Shown here piece after piece: positions 19,611 to 61,352 of a stretch of DNA of 64,000 nucleotides. Source of the stretch: Serinus canaria (Eukaryota > Chordata > Aves > Passeriformes > Fringillidae); contig NC_066313.1 in the NCBI RefSeq assembly GCF_022539315.1, positions 27,317,059 through 27,381,058 on the forward strand, given 5' to 3'. The notes below the pieces were generated by a model. The model was not told the DNA's origin and did no database searches. It worked only from the letters and a program-made list of their open reading frames with translations. Position numbers and translations under genes: made by a program. Each line of letters opens with the position of its first letter. Position 1 is the stretch's first letter.

Positions 19611-22600
19611 TATGAGGTTATTGATTTTGCTGGAGGACTGAACAGAACCAGCAGAGATTTCCCAAGTGCTGAGTTTTAATTGCAGGACCTCTTGCAAGGA
19701 AGCATCAGCAGAGCATGGGTGTAGATCAGATGCTGGATCTGATGAGCTAGAGAAAGGAATTTGCCTGGACACTGCCATACTGTTCCGGGAGCAACTCTTT
19801 CTCACTTACTCTGACTCATATTTGCTCTGTTTAATTCATGATACATTTGTCTCTTCTTTGCCTCCTCTTCAGGCTTGGTGTGTTTTTTGGATGACAGGAG
19901 AGTGATACATGCTTCTTTCCTGCTTCAGGTTCAGTTCCTGCATATTTTCAGGGAAGAATGTCTAAGGCGAACAAAATGTGACTGAAGGAATATCATCAAG
20001 TCTCAGAATTTAGACAGCTCCTGGCAAGCAAAGCAAATGTGTCCAGGAATTGTGAAAAGTAGGAATGGGACTCTCAGGAAGAACTTTATCCCAATCAGCT
20101 TTTTCCCACTGACAGAGGCAGCTGCAAAAAGAGGGACTCCTTTTTCAATACCCAGGTCTTTCCAGCCAAGTCCACTTCGAGCAGATCTGTCTTCCCTCTC
20201 CATTGCACCTCTAAATGAAAGACCTCTGGGATGTTTACACTGGTAGTTCGGTGTAGGTAAGAGAGAAAAGTTTTTGTGACCCATCTTTTTTTTACGTGTT
20301 TGCTTGATCTTTCTTCCGTCTTTCTAAGGAGGTCACTCTTCTTCTGAATGATGAGCTTTCAATATCTCTTCAAAGATGTTTGTACATTCAGGTACCTCCC
20401 CTGGGCAGAAGAGCTTGATAAAAATGATCTTACAGGGCCAGTGGTAGCTCATTGTCCTGGCCTGGCTTGGGTCCAGCTGTGGAGCAGGCTCTGGGAAATC
20501 ACACTAGCCAGAAAAGGGAGATGGGGCAAGTGCCAAGAGCACTTCAGCAGCTGAGTAAAGGAGTAAGTTTAAAGCTATTTTTATTTCCCTTTTAAAAGGT
20601 CTTTAGGGAAGCAGACACGGTTGGGGGTGTATCTTTGTGGGCGATTTGGGTGGCTTGTTGTTTCTTTCTCCAAACCATTTTGTTCCCATGTGCCTCTCCA
20701 GGACCAATCTGGATGTTTACAGTAACTTTCAGAGTAGCTTCTGATGATCCCTTTGTGTTGTTTATAGGACTGGGACAAGTGGGTCAAGTTGTCCAGGGCT
20801 TCTTTTTCTTTCAGATGGACATGTGGTACATTTACTGAGACGTCTGAAAGATATACCTTATCTCCATGGAAAGCAGTGACAGGGAGTTATATGCATAAGG
20901 AAAAGTGTGAAAAAAATTGGCCATACAGAAAATTCTGTGGAGTCCAGTAGGAACAGAAAATCTGTAGATTCTTCTAGCCTTTGTAGAATTGGGATAAAGA
21001 ATTATACCCTTCTGTATAGTTCCATAACCTGCTATCTTAGAAACCTCTAGAGAGCTCATTCTCTGAATGCAGACTGGTTTGAACACCACTCTTTGTAAAA
21101 ACCTTCCAGCTTACTAAATTCTGGTTTGGTTTTTTTTTTTTTTTTCATAAATGACTTAACATTCTGTGAATAATAAAATGTCAGCCCTTTCCTGAAAGAA
21201 AGAAAAAGGCTATTTTCCATACTTCTCCACAGTCCAAAAGAGCTAATTGCTAGGAGTCTGACTAGAGAGAGCAGGTCTTCCTGTCCACACTTGCCACCTG
21301 AGTGAGCAGCCTGAGATGAACTGGAAAGGCAGTTTGAATCTCTTTGAAAGTGGAAAATTGTTTGTGTAATCTGTCCTTTTCTTACATAACAGGCCTGCTG
21401 CCTGTGTGTATCCAATACTAGAGAGAGAGACCTGGAACCTCCTGTAGGTTTCCCAGAAAAGCTGTTATTATATAGATACACCTATTCAAGCATATGGGAG
21501 GCACAGGTGCTCTGTGAGCGAAATTTGGCCTGCAGTCCCTTTATCCTGGTGAGGAGGGATGAGTTGGAGAGAGTCCAGCCAAATAGTCAGAGCCCAAATT
21601 GTGTTTGTGAGGCTGTAAATAAGAAGGAAAGGTGAGCTCAGAATCCCTGATCTGCACTTACTAAGAAACTGAGCTCTCAGTTTGTTGCCACAAACCCATT
21701 ATGAAGCAAAGCTGCTCTACAGAAGATTTTGGATATTCTTGTAGTAATGGAGATAGAAGATTCCCATCTTTTCACCAAGCCTTTGTGTTCAGTAGGAACT
21801 TGTTGAAATTACTGTGCTAAACATGAAATAAGGCTTAACCAGAAGTGACCCTAATTTAAAATCTTCTGGAAGAAAATTCTCTCTCGTTCCTTCTGCCATG
21901 ATTGCTCTTAGCTGATTAGTTATACTATTTCATAAGTTTTTCTTTTATATAAATCTGAAGCTTTCTTTACAAGCCTTCTGGGTTCTCTTCAATTCCATTA
22001 CCTCCGGCTCTGGGACAGAGAAGTTTATCTGCTTCTTTCAGTTTCTGTGCCTCTGAATCATCATCTTCTTTTGGAAAGCTGCTGACAAGTCATCTGCTTG
22101 CTTTCCTCCTTAAAAAATGGTAACATCACCTTTCAGGACAGGCTTGCTGCAGAGAACAGAGTTTAGCCATGCTTCTAAGCTGATCCAGTGGTGAGCTGCT
22201 TTGAAGGAAGAGGAGCTCTACTCTGACCATGCTCACCTCCCACAGCCCTTGGGCAGGTGCTGATGCGCAGCTGGCCCATACCAAGCCAGGGACTTTTACC
22301 CTGCTATAAAAGTGAAGATGGAGGAGCTGTGAGCAGGGGCAGACAGAGTGATGTTCTCAGCAGCTGGCCTTCCTTTCTACCAGGTTGGAGAAACTGGGAA
22401 AGTGCACTTTGAAATGGCATCTTCATGATGAGTCTAAGCTGCTCAAAAGAGCTGTCCTGCCTCCTCCTCTCTTCCACCACCACCAGCTCTGTACTTCTAC
22501 TGCCTATAAAGCACCAGCACTAACACTCATTTGGCTGCTCAGGAACTGGCCCCATTGAAAACTAACCCAGTCCCCTACCTAAATAAAGGTTTCAGTGGGA

Positions 22601-24702
22601 TGAACTCTTCATATTGTTTCTCTTGGTGAGGCAGGCATCACTGAAGGCTGGTGAAATGTGTAGATGGTCATGTGGAAGACTGGTTGCAGGTGCAACTTAA
22701 ATTGGCTTAAGCTGATTGGGGTATGTCTGTCTGAAAAGAGTAAGACCCACTGGGGTACTAGGAAGGACATTATTCCCCGTTTTCTTCTTTAGTGTTTTCC
22801 TTGGAATTTTTAGTATGCTCTTACTCGATTTGGTCTTTGTTATATATGGCCTGTTGTTTCCCTCGCTGTTCCCTTCCACAGGCCCTTTTGAGGTAAACCC
22901 TGGAAACTGGGCAGAAGGACATGAGTAACTTGATATATGCATGAAATTAATAAAATTAACATGCACAAATCGTGTATGCACTCAGTGACTAAACTCCCTG
23001 GCAGCTAAAGATACTGACAAGTCTTGCCCTGTAATTGCAAGAGGGAAGACTTGTTGAAGAGTGAAGCATAGCTGTTGGAAGGGATATTTATCCCTATTTT
23101 CAGGCCAGTTCCAGTCTAATGTGAGATACAGAAGAGTGCTTCACTCCTAGGCAGAGCCTGCGCGTGCTGTACTGTGTACAGCAGCAATGAAAGACGTTCA
23201 ATGTAGCCCTGGAGAACTGGAGAAGGAAAGTCTCATGTCTGTGTGACAGAGGTAGGAGGTGTTGTGATGAGGCAAGATTGTGTGCAACAGCACAGGCCTG
23301 TGCACCACTGTGTGGCAGAGAGGGAAAGACATGGAGAGAAAGGCTTGGAAAAAGGTCCAGAAAAGCTGGATGTCTTTTGTTTACACAACGCAGGTAAGAA
23401 GCTTCGTGGCAGACTCCCAGCAGAGTGGACTGAGGTACAGAATTGCTATACAAGCTGTAAGTCCAGGATTGTTGCAGCTTATGGTACTCCTCAGTCCAAG
23501 CCACACTTTTTTTTTTTTAAGACAGTGATAGGAAAGAGACCTCCTTGAATTTGGGTACCTGCTAGCTTCTTCTTCGTTGTTTTCAAGAAACAGTTCACAT
23601 TGTGCTTCGTTCTTCAGGGAAATCACATGAGAAATATACAAAATAAGAACTTTCCCCTTGCCCAAATGAAGTTAGTGTGAGTTCTGATCTCACTGGAAAG
23701 CCAAAATACCTAAATTCTGCTTAGTTTGCCTTAACTGTTGTATTGATAATTGCCTAGAAGGAGAATCAAACTCAGATAACCTGCCTCTAAATGCTGTAAA
23801 AAGCAGAGCAACGTTGGCAAAGTCTAAGCTCTTCCTTCTCATTTCTCCCAGGTGGATTTTCCAGCTTTCCTTGTTCAGACAACTTTGGCATATCTTTTAA
23901 ACTAACTGTTTGACTTTTTCTAAAAGAAAAAAAAGAAAAGAAAGTAAAGAAAAAAAATTCCAATACAGAGATTTTCAGCAGCTTACAGCTAGAAAAATGT
24001 AAATAAATAATACTTTCATCTTTGATTTTCCTCCCCTGTAGCAATCTGACAGGGAAAGATTTCTATGCCATGGCTCAGGGAAAGGAAAAATAAACAGGGA
24101 AAATGTGAGTAAAATGGTGCCTATTAGAACTACAATGTACGTGTAGGACAGCCTACAGTCATTAAAGCACAGTCTCAAATACGATTGCAAGCTGTAAAGT
24201 CAATGTCAGGTGCCTCTTTTGTACCATAGGCTTTTCCCAGGCTGAGTAGTAGTGAACCTGTGCAAAAGCATAAGAGCTGGACTTCTGTGCCAGATCAGTG
24301 TCTCTCTCTGTCTCAGACTATGTCGTGGAGCCGGAGGCACTGTGCTCCCTGAGCTGCACAACCAGCTCCATGGATTGACTGGGGTGAGGCGTGAGGGTTA
24401 GATGTTAACAAATGGACGTGGAAGATCTGCACTTGCAACATCAGGGTCTATTTACGTCCTTGCACTGACATTTTCCCCAGCATAGGCAGACCAAAGTGTT
24501 ATTTTTTCCTTGGAAATGAAGAGAAGTTCTATGATTGTTAGTGTTGGTCTGCACAAAAGAAAAGAAATATGTGCTGTATTTTTCCGGTGCAGATACGCAT
24601 TGTTGGAAGAGGAAAAATTTAGTCAGGCTGTGATTCTGAGAAAGAGCATGTTTACTGAAACTGGAAAGACTTGTTCAAGAATGGTTTCAGTGCAGATACT
24701 GC

Positions 24703-24780
24703 AGAATCACAGAATGGTTGGAAAGGACCTTAAAGATCATCAAGTCCAACCCCTCTGCCATGGGCAGGACCTACCCACTG
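24703..24780 (-). mobile_element. Short CR1 3' terminus, antisense
   Basis: The plus strand reads 'agaatcacagaatggttgg' followed by 'aaggaccttaaagatcatca' and 'ccatgggcagg', the reverse complement of the avian CR1 3' end. The fragment is only about 78 bp; similarity stops after about 24780. Confidence 0.9.
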
Positions 24781-27700
24781 ATGTGTAGTAGCTGCTGTCT
24801 TCTGGGAAGAGAGGGGTTGCAGTGTTCTGTGGAAAGAATGCTCCTGCTAGGATCTTCCTCATCTCCTTCAGCTGGGGACATTTTAAATGCCCTCTGAAAC
24901 CTAGTCTTGTTTTCGCTTTCCCATAAGGGATCAAATGTCCATGCTTGCAAGACAAAAACATCTAAAAAGGCTTTTCTCCATTATGGAAACAAGATTGTGC
25001 ATCAAGATTTGCTTCTAATAAGATAAAGGCATGTAGTCCAGATTCATTGGCCTTCTGGATTCATTTTCATTGGGCATGGAAATCCAGTCATGATTGGATT
25101 GGAGGCCACAAGGTTAAGAACCCTCTTCCAGAGCTCTGCCATGTTCCCATGAGGCAAGTGTAGGTGGATTTCCCTTCTTTACAGATACTGCATGCTTGAG
25201 CAACGTAGCAAGCCAAAAGCTCTTTTGCAGGTATATATTCTTGTTTGGCTTTAATTTTTTTCTTCTCTGATTTGTGGATGTTGTGCATGATTGGAGGTCT
25301 CTGGGAATCCCTACACTATAAAACTGGAACTCAAAAGTAATTTTACAGGGAACAAGATTCCTCTTGTTCAGCTCTTTTCAGACGTGGGTGGGTACAGGCA
25401 GAGGAATTGGGAGGTACGAGGGTGGTGGATGGGAGTCTCAGGGGTGGCATGCAGAATGGATTCCTGAAGCATGTGTAAAAATAACTAAAGGCTTGGGTCT
25501 TCAAATGTTGTATTCTCAGTATCTGAAAGTCCTTTAGCATAAGCACATGGGACAATGGAGGTTGCTGCAAAGCAGTTTTCAAGGGCTTCCCCCAAGCCTG
25601 TACATGTTTTCTGTAGCGGGGAGGCTGCATGGGGATTGTCTGTATCCTTTTCAGCTAGTGTTTGCAGAGGTGCACTGATGTTTGGGGAGAAGGTACTGAA
25701 TGGAAGTAAAACAAAAAGGGAAAGGGACCCACTACTGAAAGCTTTCATCCTTACATTGTCCCACACTAGCCCTTAATAACTAAAATGAGTCTGATTTGCC
25801 TTTGGTCTTCCAGCTCCAAAACATGTTTGCCTGAAAATTTTTGTTGGATATACTTCGCATGTTTTGATAATGTGACTTACAAGATAAACACTTCTACAAA
25901 GCTATATATGAATACATCCATGTGCAACCACCTGCATACATGTGCACACATTACATATAGACTTAGAGAACTATATGGCACTACACACCTCCATGCCTGT
26001 ACGTGGCAGCAACCACAGTAAAGGAGGGGAGGTAGCTCAAAATAGCATGTACAGTCCTTTATGGAGTTGTTATTAAACAGAATGTGGTCTTGCCCTCCTG
26101 GCTGGTGGAAGTGTTTTATTTCTGTGGGACCGGTTCCAGGGGACTTGCGTCTCAGGAAGGAGGATCCTAGGAAGAGGGGGTGGGTTTCAAGGAGATAGCC
26201 TGATGGAGCACATTGAAAAGGATCCTTGGTGGCTTGGAGAAGCACCCCAGAATAGGAAGTATCTGATTTCTCACTAAGAAAGAATGTCACATATTTGACT
26301 CTACTGGGCTAAAATCTGATGTGTGTCTGTGACTACCAGGACATGTATCCTAGGCCAGATTTGAGGATAGAAAGCATCACATCAACACAATCCTCTAATT
26401 TAGCACAGAGTGAGTTTTCCTGTTCTACTGAATAAGCATTTTCCGGGTGATACATACAAGTTTTGTCCCAATACTGGTGAGATGCAGACACATCTGACTC
26501 TGAGTCGGACAGAAATTTCACAACATCCCATTAGGACACAGAATGGTGTCTGGTGCTTAGGTTATAAGAGGTACTGACATTGGGTAGCTCGGCTCTGGGT
26601 TCACATTTCAGTGTTAAATGCTTCTCAGCCCCCTGTCCTCATAGCAGACTGGGGAATTGGTCCATCCAGAGGGAAGGAAACATCTCTGCACTTCCAACAC
26701 TGTTGTATCATCTGCTTTTTATGCAGGACATGAGGTAGATCCAGTAGCTTGTTTGCCATAGTTTGTTTGCCATATGAGACTTTTAAATTCTAGCCATAAA
26801 AGGTACTATTTCCTTGTCAAGATACTTGTGCTTTTCAGACTCTGTTTCTTCCAGGAGCTAAGCAGTGTCTCTTGCCCTGCTCAAGGCATAGCATATTTTA
26901 CAGCCAGGGAGATTGCACTGATTTTTGCTTTCTGTGTTCTATTTGAATTTAATTTGCTTCTTTCCAGTTTAACTGCTTTTGCTACCAAATAAATTGCCAC
27001 CCACCACTTGGTATGTATGTCTGCATAACTATATTCATAGAATTAATTGTGACTTGCATAAGACACACTTACTTAACTGCTTTAGCTTTTTGTTCATTGT
27101 TTTTGAGGGTTTTTTTAAATTTTTTTTTGTCAATCCTTGTAAGTCTCCCCTGTACTCTCTCCTGGTTTTGTGTATGGTGTTTGTTTGTTTTGGTTTTTTG
27201 TTGTTGATGTTGTTGATGTTGTGGGTTTTGGTTTTGTGGTTTTTTTTTCTTTCCCCAAATGGCCTCTAAACTACTTTCTTTTTGAAATGTAGTGTGTCAT
27301 ATGAAATCAGTTATTCCGCATATGTTTAAGACTTGAGTTCCTGGCAAAACAAAATGTCTCTGGTCCTAGAAGTCATACCTCTGCATAGGAAAAATGCCTT
27401 TTTTTTTCTAAATTTCACATTATGCTGCAAAGATGCTGTCCAGCTGATGAGTGTTTCACCTAAAAGAACTATTTTGTCATCATACTAGATTGGATTTACC
27501 CCTCAGTTCAGTTCATCTTCTCTGGATTTAGCTGCTTAGCCCCAGCATGAACCTTGTTCTATGCTATCTGCCTGAGGCTGTCATCTCCACTTTCTGCTTA
27601 TTTCTTTGTTTAGACTAGATGGCAAACCTGCCATATGTTTCTCTCACGTTGCTGTTTTACAATACCTCATATGTTACTTCTAAGTGATTAATGAGAAGGG

Positions 27701-29227
27701 TAACTAAAAAGGGCATAAGAGCATTCTTGCTGTACACCTCATTGGATCTGCACTTTGCCAGCTGCAAGGGTACTTTCTGCATGGTTCCTCAGACAGATCT
27801 TATCTTCTGTGCCAGAGAAATTGCCAGTTTGAGTTAAGCATAGGATTCTGTGACATGTTTGGTCACAATCCAGCCATCTCAGCTCCCATTTCTTTTCACA
27901 GCACTTTGCTTAAGTGCACTATAGGAGTTTGAGGGGGGAGAGAAAAGCAGATTTTTTTAACATTTCAAATGTATTTCTCATAAACCTTTCATTACTGTCT
28001 TTTGCATTTGTTTCTGTGTGGAGAAAAACTGAAAAGCTTCTACCTTGAGTTTATGTGGCTTTAATTCTGAGTATATCTCAGATGCCTTGTAACTTTACCT
28101 TCTGTTCTTCCAACTGAGTAGCCATTCAGTAAAGGGTCAGGTACTAGCAGTACCTAGGTTGTTGCTCCTCTAAAGTAGGCAATTCACATTTTCATTTCTC
28201 TGCATTCTGTTTCATTTATGAATTTGCTACAGCTGGACATTGTCCTCCATATCAGGTGTAATTCTTCTAGTTGGCTAGACGTGTTTCTGTAGCTGGTTTT
28301 ACTACACAGCACAAGATGTTTGCACTAGCAGCACACTGAAAAGGCTGGAATGGAAGCAAATGCTCATTTGAAAGTCCAGTGCTTGGACTAGTAATAGGTT
28401 TGGGTGAGACTCTACCTCATTTAGCTATCACACTAATGCCAGCAGTGTCCACAGCAGAGTCTTGTTTGTCTTGCACTGAAGCTGCACTGGGATTTGGTGA
28501 CATCCAGCACGCTGAGGGAAGGAGAGATGTGGCTCAAGGCACAGGAAACTGAGTTGAAGAGTTTTCTGCTACTGCACAGCCATGATTTGACACAGGTGAT
28601 GTTTGTGTGTGTGCCTGACTGCACGTGCACAGGGTTGTCTGTCCAGTGGCTGGGAGGACACACAAGAACAGCCTGTGGCTGTCAGGACCAGTTTAAGCTT
28701 GTCTCCCACAAACACAGCATTAAAAATTTTGCATCACTTTGCATCTTAAGACCCTAACCCTAATGCTCAGGCACGGCTTTTATGTGTAAATTTTAATTAT
28801 TGGTCTCTAGTGTTGATTATATTTTTATAAGAGCTGTACCCAGGTATCTGCTTATGTGGCCATGAGCAGTTTAGTGCTTGCTGTGACTGTTTTTTTAACA
28901 GTGTGTTTTTAATTATACCCTTCCTGGGCTTGGACTAATTTGGCAAAGAGGGATCTTCTCTTGCTCAGCTGGTTTTTGCTGATCTTGTACTCTTTGGCCA
29001 CAAAACACACACTTCTATACAGTATCTGTGTGACTGGGCAAAAGGGGGATGTTGTTTTTATGGACTCTGTCTCTCTGTTTCTGCCTGTAATAATTGTTTT
29101 TGCCCATAGGCTTAGAAAACTAGAATTTCCTTAGTCTCAAATGGCAACCAAAAATGTTACTTTGTTGAGGCAAATCTTTCTTGTTATTCGGTAGTTCATC
29201 CCCTTGTGTTTTCTCCTTCATTCAGCT

Positions 29228-29250
29228 CATGGCCAAGTCTCTTGGCCATG
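29228..29250. repeat. Perfect 10-bp inverted repeat
   Basis: catggccaag, a tct spacer, then cttggccatg: a perfect 10-bp stem with a 3-base loop in intergenic DNA. No flanking structure indicates an RNA gene. Confidence 0.8.
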
Positions 29251-32200
29251 TCACACCTACCTAAAGCCCCACTTGTTGTCTTACCAACCTTAAGTTTTCC
29301 CTATTTTTTCAATTCTTTATATTGATGCATTTAAAAACAAGACTCTGCTTTCACCTTTAAGTGCAATGTTAAAGGAAGAGTTCAGTTTTTTGCTAGATGT
29401 GAATTTCTGTCTGGATGGGAAGACCTCACAGCTGATACAAATTCTGGGGATATTTTGGATTGAGAAAAAAAAGTTTTTTTCCTGTAGCTAATCAAATCTG
29501 TGCTATTTGGATAGGATGGGAGATGCAGGTTTTAGAGTGACAGATCAGTGTGACTTTGTTTGCTGGACAAAGGTTTCAAGTTTAAACTTTGAGGGGGTGT
29601 AGTGGGATAGCCTGAGAGGGCACAAACTTAAAGTACCCTCGACAAAGGTAGACTTAGTATTATTTTACTGCACATTTTGCACCTGTTAATGTACTTGGCA
29701 GCAGCTCAGTGAGGATTTTATTGATAAGATGGAAGTGGAAACAACTTCAGCCTTTGCAAACCATCTTTGCAGAGTGTTTTTTGTCCCATCCTGGCTCCTT
29801 ACACATTTTCATGTATGAATAAAGGTGAGAAGATGGTGCAGATGGATGCTGCTTCTGTTCCATGGGTGGAGGCAATACCTGGAATGGATCTTGAGTAGTG
29901 TCCACAAGGAGCAGCAGTTACAGCCACCTTTCAGCTCCCCCCCAGAGAGCAATCCTGCTCCTTACAGCAACCCAGGGACAGCTAAAGGCAACAGGAGTGG
30001 AGAGGTACCTGTGTGTGCATGTGTGGGAACACGTGTGTTCTCATCTCATATGATGAGCCTCAAGAAGCTTTCCAGGTTAGCCAGTGTTTCACTCCCCAAG
30101 CCTCTCTCCATGTGCATCATTTTTTGTTCCAGCTTCATCTCCCCCAGCTCACAATCTGTCTGTCATGACTCACACACTCGCTGGCTTTGATTTAGACTCC
30201 CATCTGCTTTCTCAGCCAGTCACATCCCAGTTCTTCTGTAACACACTGTAGGAGAAGTGTGGGACTGGAGCAGAGCATATCTCTGTATTCAGGAGAGAGG
30301 AGGGGGAGGTGTGCTGACTCCAGCCTCAAAGTTTCTCCTTGTCTCATCTGTCTCAGTGGAAGCCTGTGCTTAAGCTGTAAAATACAAGCCTGCACAGTAA
30401 GGCTGGGTATGACTTGGAGAAACTCATCCTTCTTGGGTGTGCTTGGACCCTCAGACCAGATTTGGACTCAGTGTTGTCACTCACTAAATATTTATGCCTT
30501 TGTAAAAGGAATGTCCTTTCTCCTCTGATTATATAAGGGACTATCACAATTCCCTGAGAAAAAAAAACCCAAAAAAGAAGCAGTTGTTTTGCCTCTTCCC
30601 TGCAGGCAGCAGAAGGTGACACAAAGGTAGTGGGGAGGCTGTACTGATGCCTGGCAGACACAAAGGTGCCCCTCTGGTGGAGCCAAGCAGCTGTTGTGTG
30701 CACGGGACTTGCCCTCAGATCACCACTGTCTCCTCACAAGGACAGGGTGGCTCCCGGAGCACAGACCATCATTAAGGCAGGGAAGACTGTCCCCAGTTAG
30801 CTTATCAAGGGTGATCTTGTGCCTGAAACAAAACAGACCTGGGTGGCTCTGAACTCCAGAGAGCAAGAGTAAATTTCTCTCTCTGCAAGAGACTGGCAGG
30901 GAAGATTTCCTTCTACTGTAAGCTTGTCACAGATTCTCCCACCCATAAGCATCATCAGAGAGGAATTGGTGCAAGGTCAATCCTTGGAATTAAAGCCAGG
31001 AGGGAATTTTCCTTTGGTGGCTGGGTTAGAAGTAATGGTATTTTTGACTTGCTCCTGAGACAGCTTATGGAAAATCATGTGTTAAACTAGAACTGGTCAC
31101 TCTAAGTTAGATAATGCTTTACTAATATCAGGAAGGGGAATGAGATTACCCCCAAGAATGTATTTTCAGAGCTTGGATTTCTTCTCTGTTGCTGATAAGT
31201 GGAAACACATCTAATAGGCTGCTTGGGACTGCACCTAAGTGGTATGAGACACCAAAAATATGGTAGAAAAATATGTAGACTGTTAGAAGAAGCTGCAGAA
31301 TACACAGAATTTGGTTTTGCCTGTTTACTGAGAAAACCTCACAAGAGTGGTGAATTAAACAAAGCAGCACCTTACCTTTGGATGCCAAGGTTTTGCATGC
31401 ATGGCACGAACTGACAAGACGTCTTTTTGCAAGATGCAGATCTGCTCCAGATTTAGAACTGGAATAGAGAGGGATGCTGCAGACAAGGGTTGAGGTCTCT
31501 GCTGTTAGTCACAACAGAGACAAGCTGGCAAAAGTGAGAGCTGGAATTCTCAGATCTGAGGTATGCAGAAATATGTGGAAAGTAGGCAGGGTAGAATTAC
31601 CAGGAAAAGAGTGCAGGAGTTTTCAGAAAGAAACCTGTTTTCAAAATGTAGAAAATGTGTCTTCCCTCTGCTGTATTTCTTGGCAGCCTGCTAACACTCC
31701 AGAATTATTTTTTTTTCTTGAGTTCTTATATTTTAAGACTATAACTGTGGAAAATTGTGAACAGTGATTCAGAGAGACAAACAGTTATTTGAAATATAGG
31801 TACATACATGCTGTTTTACTCCTCTTCCCCCAGCACTGAGGATGCCCTCACTTAAGATTTTCCCATTCTGTTTTAAAATTTCAGAGATGATGGGAAAACA
31901 AAAGCTTTTTTCCCTTCCAGTGTTTTCTAAAGCCTTGGCTGAATTCAAGACATGAGACATACACCAAATACTTTCCTCCTATCTGTTTTAGGGCATGGCT
32001 CAGCTATAGGACAGAGGAGAAGCTCCTAACTGCATCCCCATCCAGGAAAATCCCAGAGTAAAAATTGAGAAAGAATAAAAATGTCCTACATGGGAATGTT
32101 TGGGGGCGGGTGCAAGATAAGAGCCAGTGAAAAGGAGCTGCAGCAGCATGGACAGGGTGGCAGTCAGAAGCAGAAGGATGCTTCTAGGCTGGAGGTCTGG

Positions 32201-32588
32201 CTGTGGTCTGTGTGCAGGCCTGGTAGGGCTGGAAGGACTGCACCAGTGGTGAGTGAGAACTGATCCTCCTCCCCTTTCCACACGGCAGATTGACCCAGGG
32301 CATCCTGGCTGTGTCAGCAGTATCCATGTCCTGTTACAGTGTGCTCTGCCTGTACTCAGGCTCCTTGCAGTCCACATCTGACACCTGCACACGCCCCAAC
32401 AGTCCAGCAGCCCAACAGTCTGCCCAGAGGGAAAGCATCAGAAGAAAGGGTCAGTCTGATGTCCCTCCTCCCAGCTGAATCGTTCCTCTGTGGGGATTGC
32501 AAAGAACATCCAAAAGCTTCTGTTGGAGGAGCAAACACAAGAAGACTGGCTCACTGAATAGTGTGATGGACTGCTACCCTCACACCAG

Positions 32589-61352
<28,764 letters not shown>

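Larger units (their letters stand above)
19611..32588. other. Intergenic region between convergent genes (includes the CLCN1 3' UTR)
   Basis: About 13 kb without a recognised exon on either strand. It must contain the CLCN1 3' UTR immediately left of 32589, but no polyadenylation signal could be assigned with confidence (an isolated minus-strand AATAAA lies at 29717-29722). It holds one short CR1 fragment, GT-rich and T-rich low-complexity stretches near 27100-27260, and a 10-bp perfect inverted repeat at 29228-29250. Confidence 0.6.

Noticed and set aside
23100..23504. 134-codon minus-strand frame
   Set aside because: No family features or splice context, and an overlapping plus-strand frame of similar length.
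28750..28764. Telomere-like accctaaccctaat
   Set aside because: Only two CCCTAA units, easily chance; not an interstitial telomeric array.
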